From NCBI RefSeq assembly GCF_947488515.1, contig NZ_CANKZF010000003.1, positions 1 through 64,000 of the forward strand: DNA of 64,000 nucleotides, read 5' to 3'. The stretch comes from an uncultured Nocardioides sp. Its GTDB lineage: Bacteria > Actinomycetota > Actinomycetes > Propionibacteriales > Nocardioidaceae. Both the position numbers and the translations under genes were made by a program. Of the stretch, positions 35,877 to 44,188 are shown piece after piece. The notes under the pieces are model-generated. The model saw nothing but the letters and a program-made list of their open reading frames with translations, did not search any database and was not told the DNA's origin. Numbering within the stretch: position 1 is the stretch's first letter; every line of letters starts with the position of its first letter.

Positions 35877-36695
35877 ATGGACCTCATCCTGATCCTGGTC
35901 GTCCTCGCGGCGCTCGGAGCGGTCGCTGTCGGTGCGTCGCGCCGCAACAAGGCGCGTGAGCTGACCCGGCGGGAGGACGAGCTCGCTCCGGTGAAGAAGC
36001 TGGCCTTCGAGGACATCACCGCGTTCGGTGAGGACCTGCAGCAGCTCGACCTGGAGATGACCGGGCACGAGCTCGACGCCGGCGCCACGGCCGACTACCA
36101 GCGCGCGCTCGACGCCTACGAGGCCGCCAAGACGGCCGGTGACGCGATCACCGGACCCGATGACATCCGGCACGTCACGGGGATCGTCGAGGACGGCCGC
36201 TACGCCGTCGCCTGCGTACGCGCCCGCGTCGCGGGCGAGCCGCTGCCGACCCGTCGGCCGCCGTGCTTCTTCGATCCTCGTCACGGCCCCTCGGTGGACG
36301 ACGTCCCCTTCGTCCCGCCCGACGGCGTCGAGCGGGACGTCCCTGCCTGCGCGCTCGACGTCGAGCGCGTCCGCGCCGGCGCCGAACCCGACGTGCGCAA
36401 GGTGATGGTCGGACCTCAGCGGGTCCCGTACTGGCAGGGCGGCCGCGCCTACGAGCCCTACGCGATGGGCTACTTCGGCGCCTTCGGCCCCATGACCTGG
36501 ATGTTCATGGGCGGCATGATGTTCGGCGACCTCGGTGGCGGCTACGACGGCGGGGGTGACGGGGGCGACGGCGACGGCGGCGGTGACGGCGGCGACGGTG
36601 GCGACGGCGGCGACGGCGGTGGCTTCGACGGTGGTGGCGACGGTGGCGGCTTCGACGGCGGGTTCGACGGCGGCGGCTTCGACATGGGCTTCTGA
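35877..36695 (+). CDS. membrane-anchored protein with Asp/Gly-rich repeat tail
   Basis: 272 residues. An N-terminal hydrophobic helix (LILILVVLAALGAVAVGA) is followed by a soluble domain of about 190 residues with helices around EDITAFGEDLQQLDLEMTG and a Pro-rich part PPCFFDPRHGPS, then a hydrophobic Met/Phe-rich stretch and about 55 residues of Gly/Asp repeats (GGDGG, GGGFDGG) ending in FDMGF. ATG 35877 lies 6-7 bases behind TAGGCT and may be leaderless. Function unknown; the tail resembles that of some TPM/DUF-type envelope proteins but no domain is certain. Confidence 0.75.
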   Translation: MDLILILVVLAALGAVAVGASRRNKARELTRREDELAPVKKLAFEDITAFGEDLQQLDLEMTGHELDAGATADYQRALDAYEAAKTAGDAITGPDDIRHVTGIVEDGRYAVACVRARVAGEPLPTRRPPCFFDPRHGPSVDDVPFVPPDGVERDVPACALDVERVRAGAEPDVRKVMVGPQRVPYWQGGRAYEPYAMGYFGAFGPMTWMFMGGMMFGDLGGGYDGGGDGGDGDGGGDGGDGGDGGDGGGFDGGGDGGGFDGGFDGGGFDMGF

Positions 36696-36835
36696 GCCGT
36701 CCGACACCGCGGTCGCGTCCCCGGTTCGCGGGAAATGCGCGGCCATCCGTCCTGACCCGGCCGGGAACGCCCCAGGCTGGCTCCACACCCGCTGGCGCGC
36801 GTCGCGCGGCGGGGGACCGGTGAGGAGGGGTTCAC

Positions 36836-37384
36836 GTGGCGATCGCCATCATGCATCCCGGAGCACGACTTCTCGCGCCCGCCCTGGACGCCCTGGCGGA
36901 TGTCGCGTCCGGTGACTGGTCCAGCGCCGCACGCATGTGTGCGGCCCGGCTGACCGATCCCAGCGCCTGCGCACTCGATCTCGACGCGGCCGCCACTCGC
37001 GCCGGCGTCGTCCGCTACCAGCGCCAGACCTACCGGTACCGGGTGCACCACCGGATGCTGGTCGTGGAGGAGCACCCGGATCTGCTCTGCGCCGCCCTCG
37101 ACCTGCAGATGAAGCTGTGGATGGGACAGTGGGACGCGCTCGAGCTGGTCGCCCCGTCCAGTGGCAGACCGGCGCCGGACTGGCGGGCATCCGAGGTGCT
37201 CGAGGTGCGCGTCCGCCACCAGCGTCCGGACGGCTGGTCCAGCCGGCTGTACGCGTGCCAGAACCTGTCCGTGGCGCCCACGACCGCACGGCTGGCGCAC
37301 CACGTCCTGAGGAAGCTCGACGGCGGCGTCGTGCTCCATCGCTACGACGTGCCGGCCGGACCCGCAGCAGTGCACGTCGGCTGA
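36836..37384 (+). CDS. uncharacterised soluble protein
   Basis: 182 residues, GTG start with GAGGAGGGG upstream. No signal peptide or membrane helix is clear. It is an alpha/beta-looking chain with YQRQTYRYRVHHRMLVVEEH and MKLWMGQWDALELV segments. I recognise no family. It converges on the SulP gene with a hairpin between. Confidence 0.7.
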   Translation: MAIAIMHPGARLLAPALDALADVASGDWSSAARMCAARLTDPSACALDLDAAATRAGVVRYQRQTYRYRVHHRMLVVEEHPDLLCAALDLQMKLWMGQWDALELVAPSSGRPAPDWRASEVLEVRVRHQRPDGWSSRLYACQNLSVAPTTARLAHHVLRKLDGGVVLHRYDVPAGPAAVHVG

Positions 37385-37399
37385 CGGTCGTGCGCAGGC

Positions 37400-37418
37400 A
37401 CCGGCCGGCAAGGCCGGT
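37400..37418. terminator. hairpin between convergent genes
   Basis: A 7-bp stem ACCGGCC / GGCCGGT with a 5-base loop lies between the stop codons at 37384 and 37418. Likely a two-way terminator. Confidence 0.45.
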
Positions 37419-39166
37419 CAGTCCAAGCGGTAGGGACTGGGCCCCGGCACCCAGGAGACCGCGTGCGTGGCCGCGTATGCCTCGACCGCGGTCCGGATGG
37501 TCGCGTAGAAGCGGTCGTCGCTGAGGGCTGCGAGTCCGTAGCTCCCGACCTTGGCCTGCACGGCGTCCTTGAGCTCGGCGAAGACCAGCCGCGTACCGGC
37601 CTGTTCGAGGTCGGCGTCGAGGTCGGCGAGCATGTCTGCGGCGGTGGTGTCGACGTCGGTGATCGGTTCCGCCGCGATGATGACCCACACGGGCCGGGGC
37701 TCGATGGCCGCGAGACGGCGCACCTGGTTGCGGAACGTGCGTGCGTTCGCGAACAGCAGCGGTGCGTCGAACCGGTAGATCGCGAGACCGGGCAGGTGCT
37801 CGCTCGTCGCGCGGTAGGCGGTGTCGTGGTAGCCGCGGACGCCACCCGATCGGCCGAGGAGCGCCTGGTGGGGCCACCAGACCCGGCGGAACACGTTGAG
37901 GATCGACAGGCCGACGGCGGCGGCGATGCCGTACAACACCCCCAGGAGGGCGACGCTGAGGAACGCGACGAGGGCGAGGATGAAGTCGGAGCGGCGTTGG
38001 CGCCGCAGCCGACGCAGTCCCGCGATGTCGGCGAGGGACACCGACGCGGCGATGACGACGGCTGCCAGCGCCGGCTGCGGAAGGTTGCGCAGCAGCCCGG
38101 GCGCGGCGACGAGCACGGCGATGATCGCTGCCGCTCCCACCAGGCCGGTGACCTGCGTCCGGGCGCCGCTCTGGAACGCAACCGCGGTCCGCGATCCGCT
38201 GGTGCTGACGGGGAACCCCTGGAAGCACCCGGCTGCGATGCTGGCCGCGCCGACCCCGATCATCTCGCGGTTGCCGTCGAGCTCCTCGCCGGTCTTGTCG
38301 GCGAACACCGACGCGGTCGAGATGGTGTCGGTGAGGGAGACCAGTGAGATCCCGAACGCGCCGGCCAACAGCAGCCCCAGGTCGCCGATCGGCACCGTCG
38401 GAAGGGTGAGGGGTGGGAATCCCGAGGGGAGCTCCCCGACCAGGTCGACACCTCGGTCGGCGAGATCGAACGCGCCGACGGCCGCGATCGAGAGGACGAC
38501 GGCTGCCAGTACCGCCGGGAAGATCGGCCACAGGCGCTGGAGGCCGACGATCAGGACCAGGCACGACGCCCCGACCGCCAGCGAGGCTCCGACGGTCTCT
38601 CCGTCACCGACCGCCTCGGCGAACGCGATCGCCTCACCGATCAGGCCGTCCGCATCGACCGAGAACCCGAACAGCTTGGGCAGCTGGCTGACGAGGATCG
38701 TGAGCGCGAGGCCGTTCATGTAACCGATCTGGGTCGGCTTCGACAGGAGGTCGGCGATGAAGCCGAGCTTGAACACGCCGGCGGCGACAGTGATCGCCCC
38801 GACCATGAGGGCGAGCACGGAGGCGTAGGCGACGGCGACCCCCGTGTCTCCGTCGGCTGCCACGAGCGGCACGACGACTGCAGCGATCATCGGGCCGAGC
38901 GATGAGTCCGGGCCGAGGACGAGCACCCGCGACGGGCCGAACAGCGCGTAACCCAGCAACGCGAGGATGGTGGTGTACAGACCGGTGATGGCAGGCAGGC
39001 CGGCCAGCTCGGCGTACGCCATCCCCTGCGGGACCAGCAGCGTGGTGAGCACGAGGCCGGCGACCAGGTCCTTGCCGAACAGGCTCGGTCGGTACGACCT
39101 CAGCATCGCCAGCCCCGGCACCGTGCGTGAGAGGGCCACGACACGAGAGGTCGCTTGCGCCGCCAC
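37418..39166 (-). CDS. SulP-family anion transporter with STAS domain
   Basis: 582 residues from GTG 39166, chosen for GAGAGGAG 5 bases upstream (an in-frame GTG at 39229 would add 21 residues without one). Ten or more membrane helices with the SulP signature LLVPQGMAYAELAGLPAITG near the N-terminus and FPVSTSGSRTAVAFQSGART in the middle; a STAS domain forms the last ~120 residues. It carries an anion such as sulfate or bicarbonate across the membrane. No carbonic anhydrase or sulfate genes flank it, so the substrate is undecided. Confidence 0.93.
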   Translation of the reverse strand: MAAQATSRVVALSRTVPGLAMLRSYRPSLFGKDLVAGLVLTTLLVPQGMAYAELAGLPAITGLYTTILALLGYALFGPSRVLVLGPDSSLGPMIAAVVVPLVAADGDTGVAVAYASVLALMVGAITVAAGVFKLGFIADLLSKPTQIGYMNGLALTILVSQLPKLFGFSVDADGLIGEAIAFAEAVGDGETVGASLAVGASCLVLIVGLQRLWPIFPAVLAAVVLSIAAVGAFDLADRGVDLVGELPSGFPPLTLPTVPIGDLGLLLAGAFGISLVSLTDTISTASVFADKTGEELDGNREMIGVGAASIAAGCFQGFPVSTSGSRTAVAFQSGARTQVTGLVGAAAIIAVLVAAPGLLRNLPQPALAAVVIAASVSLADIAGLRRLRRQRRSDFILALVAFLSVALLGVLYGIAAAVGLSILNVFRRVWWPHQALLGRSGGVRGYHDTAYRATSEHLPGLAIYRFDAPLLFANARTFRNQVRRLAAIEPRPVWVIIAAEPITDVDTTAADMLADLDADLEQAGTRLVFAELKDAVQAKVGSYGLAALSDDRFYATIRTAVEAYAATHAVSWVPGPSPYRLD

Positions 39167-39408
39167 TGCCGCTCCTCTCGGTCGGCCTCCCCGCCAGGCA
39201 CGGGCCCGCTCGTCACCCGAGGACACCACCCCCGGAAGCCGGTCGCACCCCCTGAACCGGGTGACTTCCTCCGGTCAGCGCACGCGCCGCGACACCGGGT
39301 CCTTCGCCGGGCACGGCTGGTGCCGGGCGACCTCACGGCGCCGTGCCGTGAGCCTCTGGACGAGGCGCCACCGAGCGAGCATCCTCGAAGTAGGGCAGGG
39401 AGGGCGTC

Positions 39409-39582
39409 ATGGCGAAGAACTGGCGATGCGTCGTTGGGCGGCACGCTTGGCACAAGTTCGAGACGCCCAAGGGCGAGAAGTACGCCGAGTGCAGCAGGTG
39501 CGGGGAGCGCGATTGGCACCAGGACGAACCGCCGCAGAACGAGTGGCACATGCCGCCCAGCTACGGCGGGGGCAGCGGCTAG
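39409..39582 (+). CDS. small zinc-ribbon-like protein (57 residues)
   Basis: ATG 39409 with AGGGAGGG 4 bases upstream. The 57-residue product has CVVGRHAWHKF near the start, then ECSRCGERDWH, giving a Cys/His set (Cys7, His11, Cys-x2-Cys) suited to one zinc. Short proteins of this pattern (GRH-W...YxxCxRCG) recur in actinobacteria without known function. Coding is supported by the ribosome site and the conserved-looking motif. Confidence 0.65.
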   Translation: MAKNWRCVVGRHAWHKFETPKGEKYAECSRCGERDWHQDEPPQNEWHMPPSYGGGSG

Positions 39583-39711
39583 CGGGTGGAGCAGGCTCCT
39601 GGGCCGCAGGCTCGGGCCGACCTGGTGTCGGGAGCTCCCACGGACCAGCCACGGACCGAGGCGCCGAATCGGCCCGACTGATGCGCAAACCCGCAGGTCA
39701 GAGGCTTGCGG

Positions 39712-40090
39712 GGAGTGGGTCGGCCTGTAGGCCGGGTTCTGTCCCGCAATGCGGGGGCGACCATCCATCTGCGACGACCGTTGCCGGCCGCCTGGTGCGA
39801 TCTACCCGGATGCTCGGGCGGGCCGCCCTCGAACGCATCCTGTCTGATCTTGCTCCGGGTGGGGTTTGCCTAGCTGCGCCGGTCGCCCGGCGCACTGGTG
39901 GTCTCTTGCACCACCGTTTCACCCTTACCGGTCCGAGGACCGGCGGTCTGTTCTCTGTGGCACTGATCCCGCGGGTTGCCCCGGGTGGCTGTTGGCCACC
40001 ACCCTGCCCTGTGGAGCCCGGACCTTCCTCGACCCACCACTCCAGGACGAACCAGGAGCAGCGAGCCGCGGCCGCCCGGCCGACCCACTC
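39712..40090 (-). ncRNA. rnpB: RNase P RNA, class A
   Basis: The minus strand carries the P1 helix (GAGTGGGTCGGCC at the 5' end, GGCCGACCCACTC at the 3' end), the universally conserved GAGGAAGGTCCGGGCTCC block near 40030, and the ACAGAACCCGGCCTACAGGCC 3' block near 39740. About 380 nt, typical for actinobacteria. It is the ribozyme that removes 5' leaders from pre-tRNAs. It starts only about 10 bases behind the map stop codon; a TAGACT -10-like hexamer overlaps that stop. Ends are estimated. Confidence 0.95.
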
Positions 40091-40100
40091 GGGGAGGAGT

Positions 40101-40949
40101 CTAGGGGTGCGTCAGCACCTCGGCGCCATCCTCGGTGACGAGCAGGGTGTGCTCGAACTGCGCGGAGCGACGGAGGTCCTTGGTGACGACGGTCCAGCCG
40201 TCGTCCCACATGTCGTAGTCGGGCGTGCCGAGGTTGAGCATCGGTTCGATGGTGAACGTCATCCCGACCCGGATCTCGTCGTCGAAGCGCTCGTCGTCGT
40301 AGTGGGGGATGATCAGGCCGGAGTGGAACGAGGTGCCGATGCCGTGGCCGGTGAAGTCGCGGACCACGCCGTAGCCGAAGCGCTTGGCGTACGCCTCGAT
40401 CACCCGGCCGATGATGTTCACCCGGCGGCCGGGCTTGACAGCCTTGATCGCCCGGTCGAGCGCCTCCTTCGTGCGCTCCACGAGCAGCCGCGTCTCCTCG
40501 TCGACGTCGCCGGCGAGGAAGGTCGCGTTGGTGTCGCCGTGCACGCCGCCGATGAAGGCGGTGATGTCGATGTTGACGATGTCGCCGTCCTCGACGACGC
40601 GGGCGTCGGGGATGCCGTGGCAGATCACCTCGTTGACGCTCGAGCACAGCGACTTCGGGAAGCCGCGGTAGCCGAGCGTCGAGGGGTAGGCGCCGTGGTC
40701 GCACAGGAACTCGTGACCGATGCGGTCGAGTTCGTCGGTGGTGACACCGGGTACGACGTGGGAGCCGACGAGGTCGCGGGCCTGGGCTGCGAGGCGGCTG
40801 GCGACCCGCATGCGCTCGATCGTCTCGGCGTCCTTGACCTCCTCGCCGGTGAACCGCTGCGGCGCCGGCCGGTCGACGTACTCCGGGCGGGCGATGTGGG
40901 CGGGCACGGCACGACGCGCAGATACCTCTGCGGGGGATACGACAGGCAC
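40101..40949 (-). CDS. map: type I methionine aminopeptidase
   Basis: 282 residues from GTG 40949. It removes N-terminal Met from new proteins. Metal ligands are visible in [18 protein letters not shown] (two Asp), [11 protein letters not shown] (His), TIEPML (Glu) and FEHTLLV (Glu). The N-terminus with [14 protein letters not shown] matches the MapB-type extension. GTG 40949 is preferred because TACACT lies 6 bases upstream (leaderless) and the extension length fits; an ATG at 40973 would overlap the divergent gene's start. Directly upstream of rnpB. Confidence 0.92.
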   Translation of the reverse strand: MPVVSPAEVSARRAVPAHIARPEYVDRPAPQRFTGEEVKDAETIERMRVASRLAAQARDLVGSHVVPGVTTDELDRIGHEFLCDHGAYPSTLGYRGFPKSLCSSVNEVICHGIPDARVVEDGDIVNIDITAFIGGVHGDTNATFLAGDVDEETRLLVERTKEALDRAIKAVKPGRRVNIIGRVIEAYAKRFGYGVVRDFTGHGIGTSFHSGLIIPHYDDERFDDEIRVGMTFTIEPMLNLGTPDYDMWDDGWTVVTKDLRRSAQFEHTLLVTEDGAEVLTHP

Positions 40950-40971
40950 GGCGCGAGTGTAGTTTCGGGCC
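40950..40971. promoter_or_regulatory. 22-bp divergent leaderless promoter between map and the SPOR-like gene
   Basis: On the minus strand TACACT (40961-40956) precedes GTG 40949 by 6 bases; on the plus strand TAGTTT (40960-40965) precedes ATG 40972 by 6 bases. The two -10 hexamers overlap back to back. Confidence 0.5.
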
Positions 40972-41196
40972 ATGAGCGAGAACGAATACTGGTTCTGCCT
41001 GACGCACCACGCGGTGGAGGGCAGGGACGGCTGCAAGAACAGCGACCGCCTCGGCCCCTACGCCACGGCGGCGGAGGCCTCGCGCGCCCTCGAGAAGGTC
41101 GAGGAGCGCAACGAGGAGTGGGACAACGACCCGAAGTGGAACGACGACGGCGCCGGCTCCGGCGACGGCATCACCGACGGCACGCCGGACAGCTGA
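40972..41196 (+). CDS. small SPOR-like acidic protein
   Basis: 74 residues: [40 protein letters not shown] and an acidic tail. This short family occurs widely in actinobacteria beside map or histone-like genes; the [13 protein letters not shown] part resembles a SPOR-type strand-helix unit. Two Cys and two His could bind zinc. Probably leaderless (TAGTTT 6 bases upstream). Its stop abuts the stop of the convergent gene. Confidence 0.8.
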   Translation: MSENEYWFCLTHHAVEGRDGCKNSDRLGPYATAAEASRALEKVEERNEEWDNDPKWNDDGAGSGDGITDGTPDS

Positions 41197-41898
41197 TCAC
41201 TTCTTCTTGTTCTTCTTGCCCTTGACGGGGTTGGCCGCCTGAGCGACGTCGGCGGCGGCACGGACGCTCTTCAGGGCCCGCTTGGTGTTCTTGTCGAGGG
41301 TCTTGGTGAGCTCGGCGATCGCCGCCTCGTACTGCTTGCTGACGCGCGAGGCGGTCTCGGCCGCCACCCGCTCCGCGGTGTCCTGCGCGACCTTCTGGAG
41401 CATCGCCGCCGTCGACATCGCCTGCGCCCCGACGTCGGCGGCGCGCTCGGCGTGCGAGCGCCGCGCCGCGGCCGCCACGGGCTTGTCGGACGAAGTGGTC
41501 CTCGCCGCCGCGCTCGCCGTCGACGTCGCGACCGTCGACTTCTTCGTGGGGGCCTTCTTCGCCGTCGACCTCCGGGCAGGTGCCTTCTTGCTCGTCGCCT
41601 TCTTGCTGGGCGTCTTCGTGGCGGCGCTCTTGGTCGCGGTCTTCTTGGTCGCGGTCTTCTTGGTGCTGCCGGCCTTCTTCGCGGCGGTGCTCGTCGACCT
41701 CGTGGCCGTGGACGTCGTGGCCGTCGCCTTCGTGGCCGTCGACTTCTTCGTGGGGGCCTTCTTCGCGGCGCCCGTGGGGGCGGACGACGTCGTCTTCTTC
41801 GCCGGAGACTTCTTGGCGGTCGACTTCTTCGCCGTGGTCTTCTTCGCGGTGGACGGCGTGGCTGTGGCCGCCGTCTTCTCTGCCGGGGTCTCGCTCAC
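41197..41898 (-). CDS. histone H1-like Lys/Ala/Thr-rich protein
   Basis: 233 residues. Residues 1-135 are built of Ala-Lys-Lys-Ser/Thr repeats (TAKKTTAKKSTAKK and variants) as in eukaryotic H1 tails and actinobacterial histone-like proteins; residues 140-225 form a helical domain (VAQDTAERVAAETASRVSKQ, LTKTLDKNTKRALKS) that resembles phasin-like coiled coils, and the end is Lys-rich. It likely binds DNA or polyphosphate; a PhaF-like granule role is the alternative. GTG start with GAGGAG upstream. Confidence 0.8.
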   Translation of the reverse strand: MSETPAEKTAATATPSTAKKTTAKKSTAKKSPAKKTTSSAPTGAAKKAPTKKSTATKATATTSTATRSTSTAAKKAGSTKKTATKKTATKSAATKTPSKKATSKKAPARRSTAKKAPTKKSTVATSTASAAARTTSSDKPVAAAARRSHAERAADVGAQAMSTAAMLQKVAQDTAERVAAETASRVSKQYEAAIAELTKTLDKNTKRALKSVRAAADVAQAANPVKGKKNKKK

Positions 41899-41999
41899 GG
41901 AGGTCTCCTCGCGTCGTCGGATCCCTGATCCTGCCGCGCGGAGCGGACGTTGTCACCGGCCCAAAGGTGTGGGTGCCGACGCCCGTCGTGCGCGAGGCG

Positions 42000-42854
42000 T
42001 CAGAACGTGTGGTCGGCGCCCGGGAACGTGCCGCCGCGGACGTCGTCGGCGTACGCCCTGGCCGCCTCGAGCAGCACGCCGTGCACGTCGGCGTACTGCT
42101 TGACGAAGCGCGCCATCCGGCCGGTGCGCAGGCCGAAGGCGTCCTGCCAGACGAGGACCTGCCCGTCGCAGCCGGCGCCGGCGCCGATGCCGATCGTCGG
42201 GATGGTCAGCTCCTTGCTGATCTGCTCCGCGACGTCGCCGGGGACCATCTCCATGACGACGGCGAACGCGCCCGCCTCCTGCACGGCGCGGGCGTCGGCG
42301 ATCACGCGGTCGCTCGCGTCGCCGCGGCCCTGGACGCGGTAGCCGCCCAGGGTGTGCTCGGACTGCGGGGTGAAGCCGATGTGGGCCATGACGGGGATGC
42401 CGCCCTGCGTGCACTTCTGGATGACGGGTGCCATCTCGGCGCCGCCCTCGAGCTTCACGCAGTGCGTCCCGGCCTCCTTCATGAAGCGGACCGCGGTGAG
42501 GTAACCCTGCTCGGGCGAGGCCTGGTAGCTGCCGAACGGCAGGTCGCCGACGACCATCGCGCGCTTCACCGAGCGCGCCACCGCGCGGGTGAGGGGGAGG
42601 AGCTCGTCGACCGTGACCGGGAGGGAGGTCTCGTTGCCGAAGACGTTGTTGCTCGCGGAGTCGCCGACCAGGAGCAGGTCGATGCCCGCCTCGTCGAAGG
42701 TCGCGGCGGTGTACATGTCGTACGCCGTCAGCATCGTGATCTTCTCGCCGCGCTCCTTCATCTCCCGCAGGTGATGGGTGCGGACCCGCTTGGCGGGGGC
42801 GGACTGCTGCGATGCAGCCGGGCCGGAACCATAGGGGGCGGTCTCTTCAGGCAT
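42000..42854 (-). CDS. panB: 3-methyl-2-oxobutanoate hydroxymethyltransferase
   Basis: 284 residues from ATG 42854 (GAGGAG 5 bases upstream). It makes ketopantoate from alpha-ketoisovalerate and methylene-tetrahydrofolate, the first step to pantothenate and so to CoA and ACP cofactor. Key blocks: MLTAYDMYTAATFDEAGIDL, LLVGDSASNNVFG with metal-binding Asp, and GIGAGAGCDGQVLVWQD. Complete length for the family. Confidence 0.96.
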   Translation of the reverse strand: MPEETAPYGSGPAASQQSAPAKRVRTHHLREMKERGEKITMLTAYDMYTAATFDEAGIDLLLVGDSASNNVFGNETSLPVTVDELLPLTRAVARSVKRAMVVGDLPFGSYQASPEQGYLTAVRFMKEAGTHCVKLEGGAEMAPVIQKCTQGGIPVMAHIGFTPQSEHTLGGYRVQGRGDASDRVIADARAVQEAGAFAVVMEMVPGDVAEQISKELTIPTIGIGAGAGCDGQVLVWQDAFGLRTGRMARFVKQYADVHGVLLEAARAYADDVRGGTFPGADHTF

Positions 42855-42953
42855 GCTCACTCCTCGTCATCTCGCGGCTCCCTGATGGAGTCCACGGACC
42901 ACTTGTCAGGCTAGTGCCGACCCGTCGGTACGGCGCTGTGGTGACGGTCACGC

Positions 42954-44138
42954 TCAGCGCGGGGACACCCGGAGCACGCGGTCGCTGACGCCGTTGTCGG
43001 TGGTGACGAGAAGGTCGCCGTCGCGGGCCGACGTGATGGATCGCAGCCGGCCGAACCGCTGCAGCCGGGGCGGGCGGGTGACCGAGGTGAGGTTGCCGGC
43101 CGCGTCGAAGCGCAGGAACAGGACCTCGGAGCCCTTCAGCGCAGCGACGGCGAGAGTGCCCTCGAGCGTGCCCCACTGCGCTCTCCGGACCCACGCAGCG
43201 CCCGAGGTCGCGATCGTCGGTTCGCCGGACGACCACGCCGCCTCCTGCTGCTCGCCCGGCAGCGACTGGTCCGTCATCGGGACCGACTCGTCGTAGCCCG
43301 GGACGGGGTTCCAGCCGTAGTCGCCGCCGGCGACGAGCAGGTTGACCTCGTCGTCGCGGTAGCTGCCGTGCTCGACCGACCAGACCGAGCCGTCGTCACG
43401 CTGGGCGAGGCCCTGCACGTTGCGGTGGCCGTAGGTCCACACGAAGCGCCGCGCGCTGCTCGCGTCGGCGTACGGGTTGCCGGCCATGGGTGCGCCGGTG
43501 CCGCGGTGCACGCGCAGCACCTTGCCACCGAGCGAGTCGAGGTTGCGGGGGTTCGTCCCCACTGCGGCGTCGCCGGTGCCGACGAAGAGGGCGTCGCTGT
43601 CGCGGTCGAGGAGCAGCCGGCACCCGCCGTGGCGGCCGGAGGTCGAGGGGAGGCCGGTGAGGAGCGTGCGGCGGCCGCTGAGACGTGTCCACTTCCTGTC
43701 GACGCGCCAACGGCTGACCTGCACGTGGTTGCCGCCCTTCGCGCTGCCGTGGCACGCCCACAGCGTCCGCGCGCCGGGGTCGACCGCGAGCGACATGAGA
43801 CCGGTCTCGCCGGAGACCCACACCAGCTTCGAGAGGTCGGCGAGCGTGCGCCGCTCGCCCTTGCGTACGACGCTGAGGCGGGCGCGGTCGCGCTCGGAGA
43901 CGACGAGCCGGCCGCCCGTGGCCTGCTGGACGTCCCACGGGTTCCGGAGGCCGCGCGCGACCGTGCGCACCCGCAGCTGCGGAGCACGAGTCTCCTGGTG
44001 GCCTGTGACGTCGGCGGCCGCGACCGACGGCGGTGGCCCGGTCAGCACACCGCCGGTGAGGGCGCCGGTCGCGAGGACCGTGGCAAGGAACGTGGCGAGG
44101 GACAGGGGCAGGCGGGTGGTGCGGAGGCTGTGGCGCAC
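42954..44138 (-). CDS. secreted glucose/sorbosone dehydrogenase-like protein
   Basis: 394 residues from GTG 44138. A signal peptide (LSLATFLATVLATGALTGGV) leads into a six-bladed beta-propeller of the PQQ-dependent sugar dehydrogenase-like family: GLRNPWDVQQATGGRLVVSE, FVWTYGHRNVQGLAQ, DEVNLLVAGGDYGWNPV. It may oxidise aldoses outside the membrane if PQQ is available; many homologues lack proven activity. Confidence 0.88.
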   Translation of the reverse strand: MRHSLRTTRLPLSLATFLATVLATGALTGGVLTGPPPSVAAADVTGHQETRAPQLRVRTVARGLRNPWDVQQATGGRLVVSERDRARLSVVRKGERRTLADLSKLVWVSGETGLMSLAVDPGARTLWACHGSAKGGNHVQVSRWRVDRKWTRLSGRRTLLTGLPSTSGRHGGCRLLLDRDSDALFVGTGDAAVGTNPRNLDSLGGKVLRVHRGTGAPMAGNPYADASSARRFVWTYGHRNVQGLAQRDDGSVWSVEHGSYRDDEVNLLVAGGDYGWNPVPGYDESVPMTDQSLPGEQQEAAWSSGEPTIATSGAAWVRRAQWGTLEGTLAVAALKGSEVLFLRFDAAGNLTSVTRPPRLQRFGRLRSITSARDGDLLVTTDNGVSDRVLRVSPR

Positions 44139-44188
44139 GCGGGCGACGCTACGGCGAGCGGCGTCGCCGGGTAAAGGTCCGCAGCGGG

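Noticed and set aside
36541..36690. Gly/Asp-coding repeats as a CRISPR-like or tandem DNA repeat array
   Set aside because: The units are short, irregular and in frame within a gene; there are no constant repeats with unique spacers.
41500..41890. Repeated CTTCTTCG-like units as a non-coding repeat
   Set aside because: They are explained by the Lys-Lys-rich codons of the histone-like protein on the minus strand.
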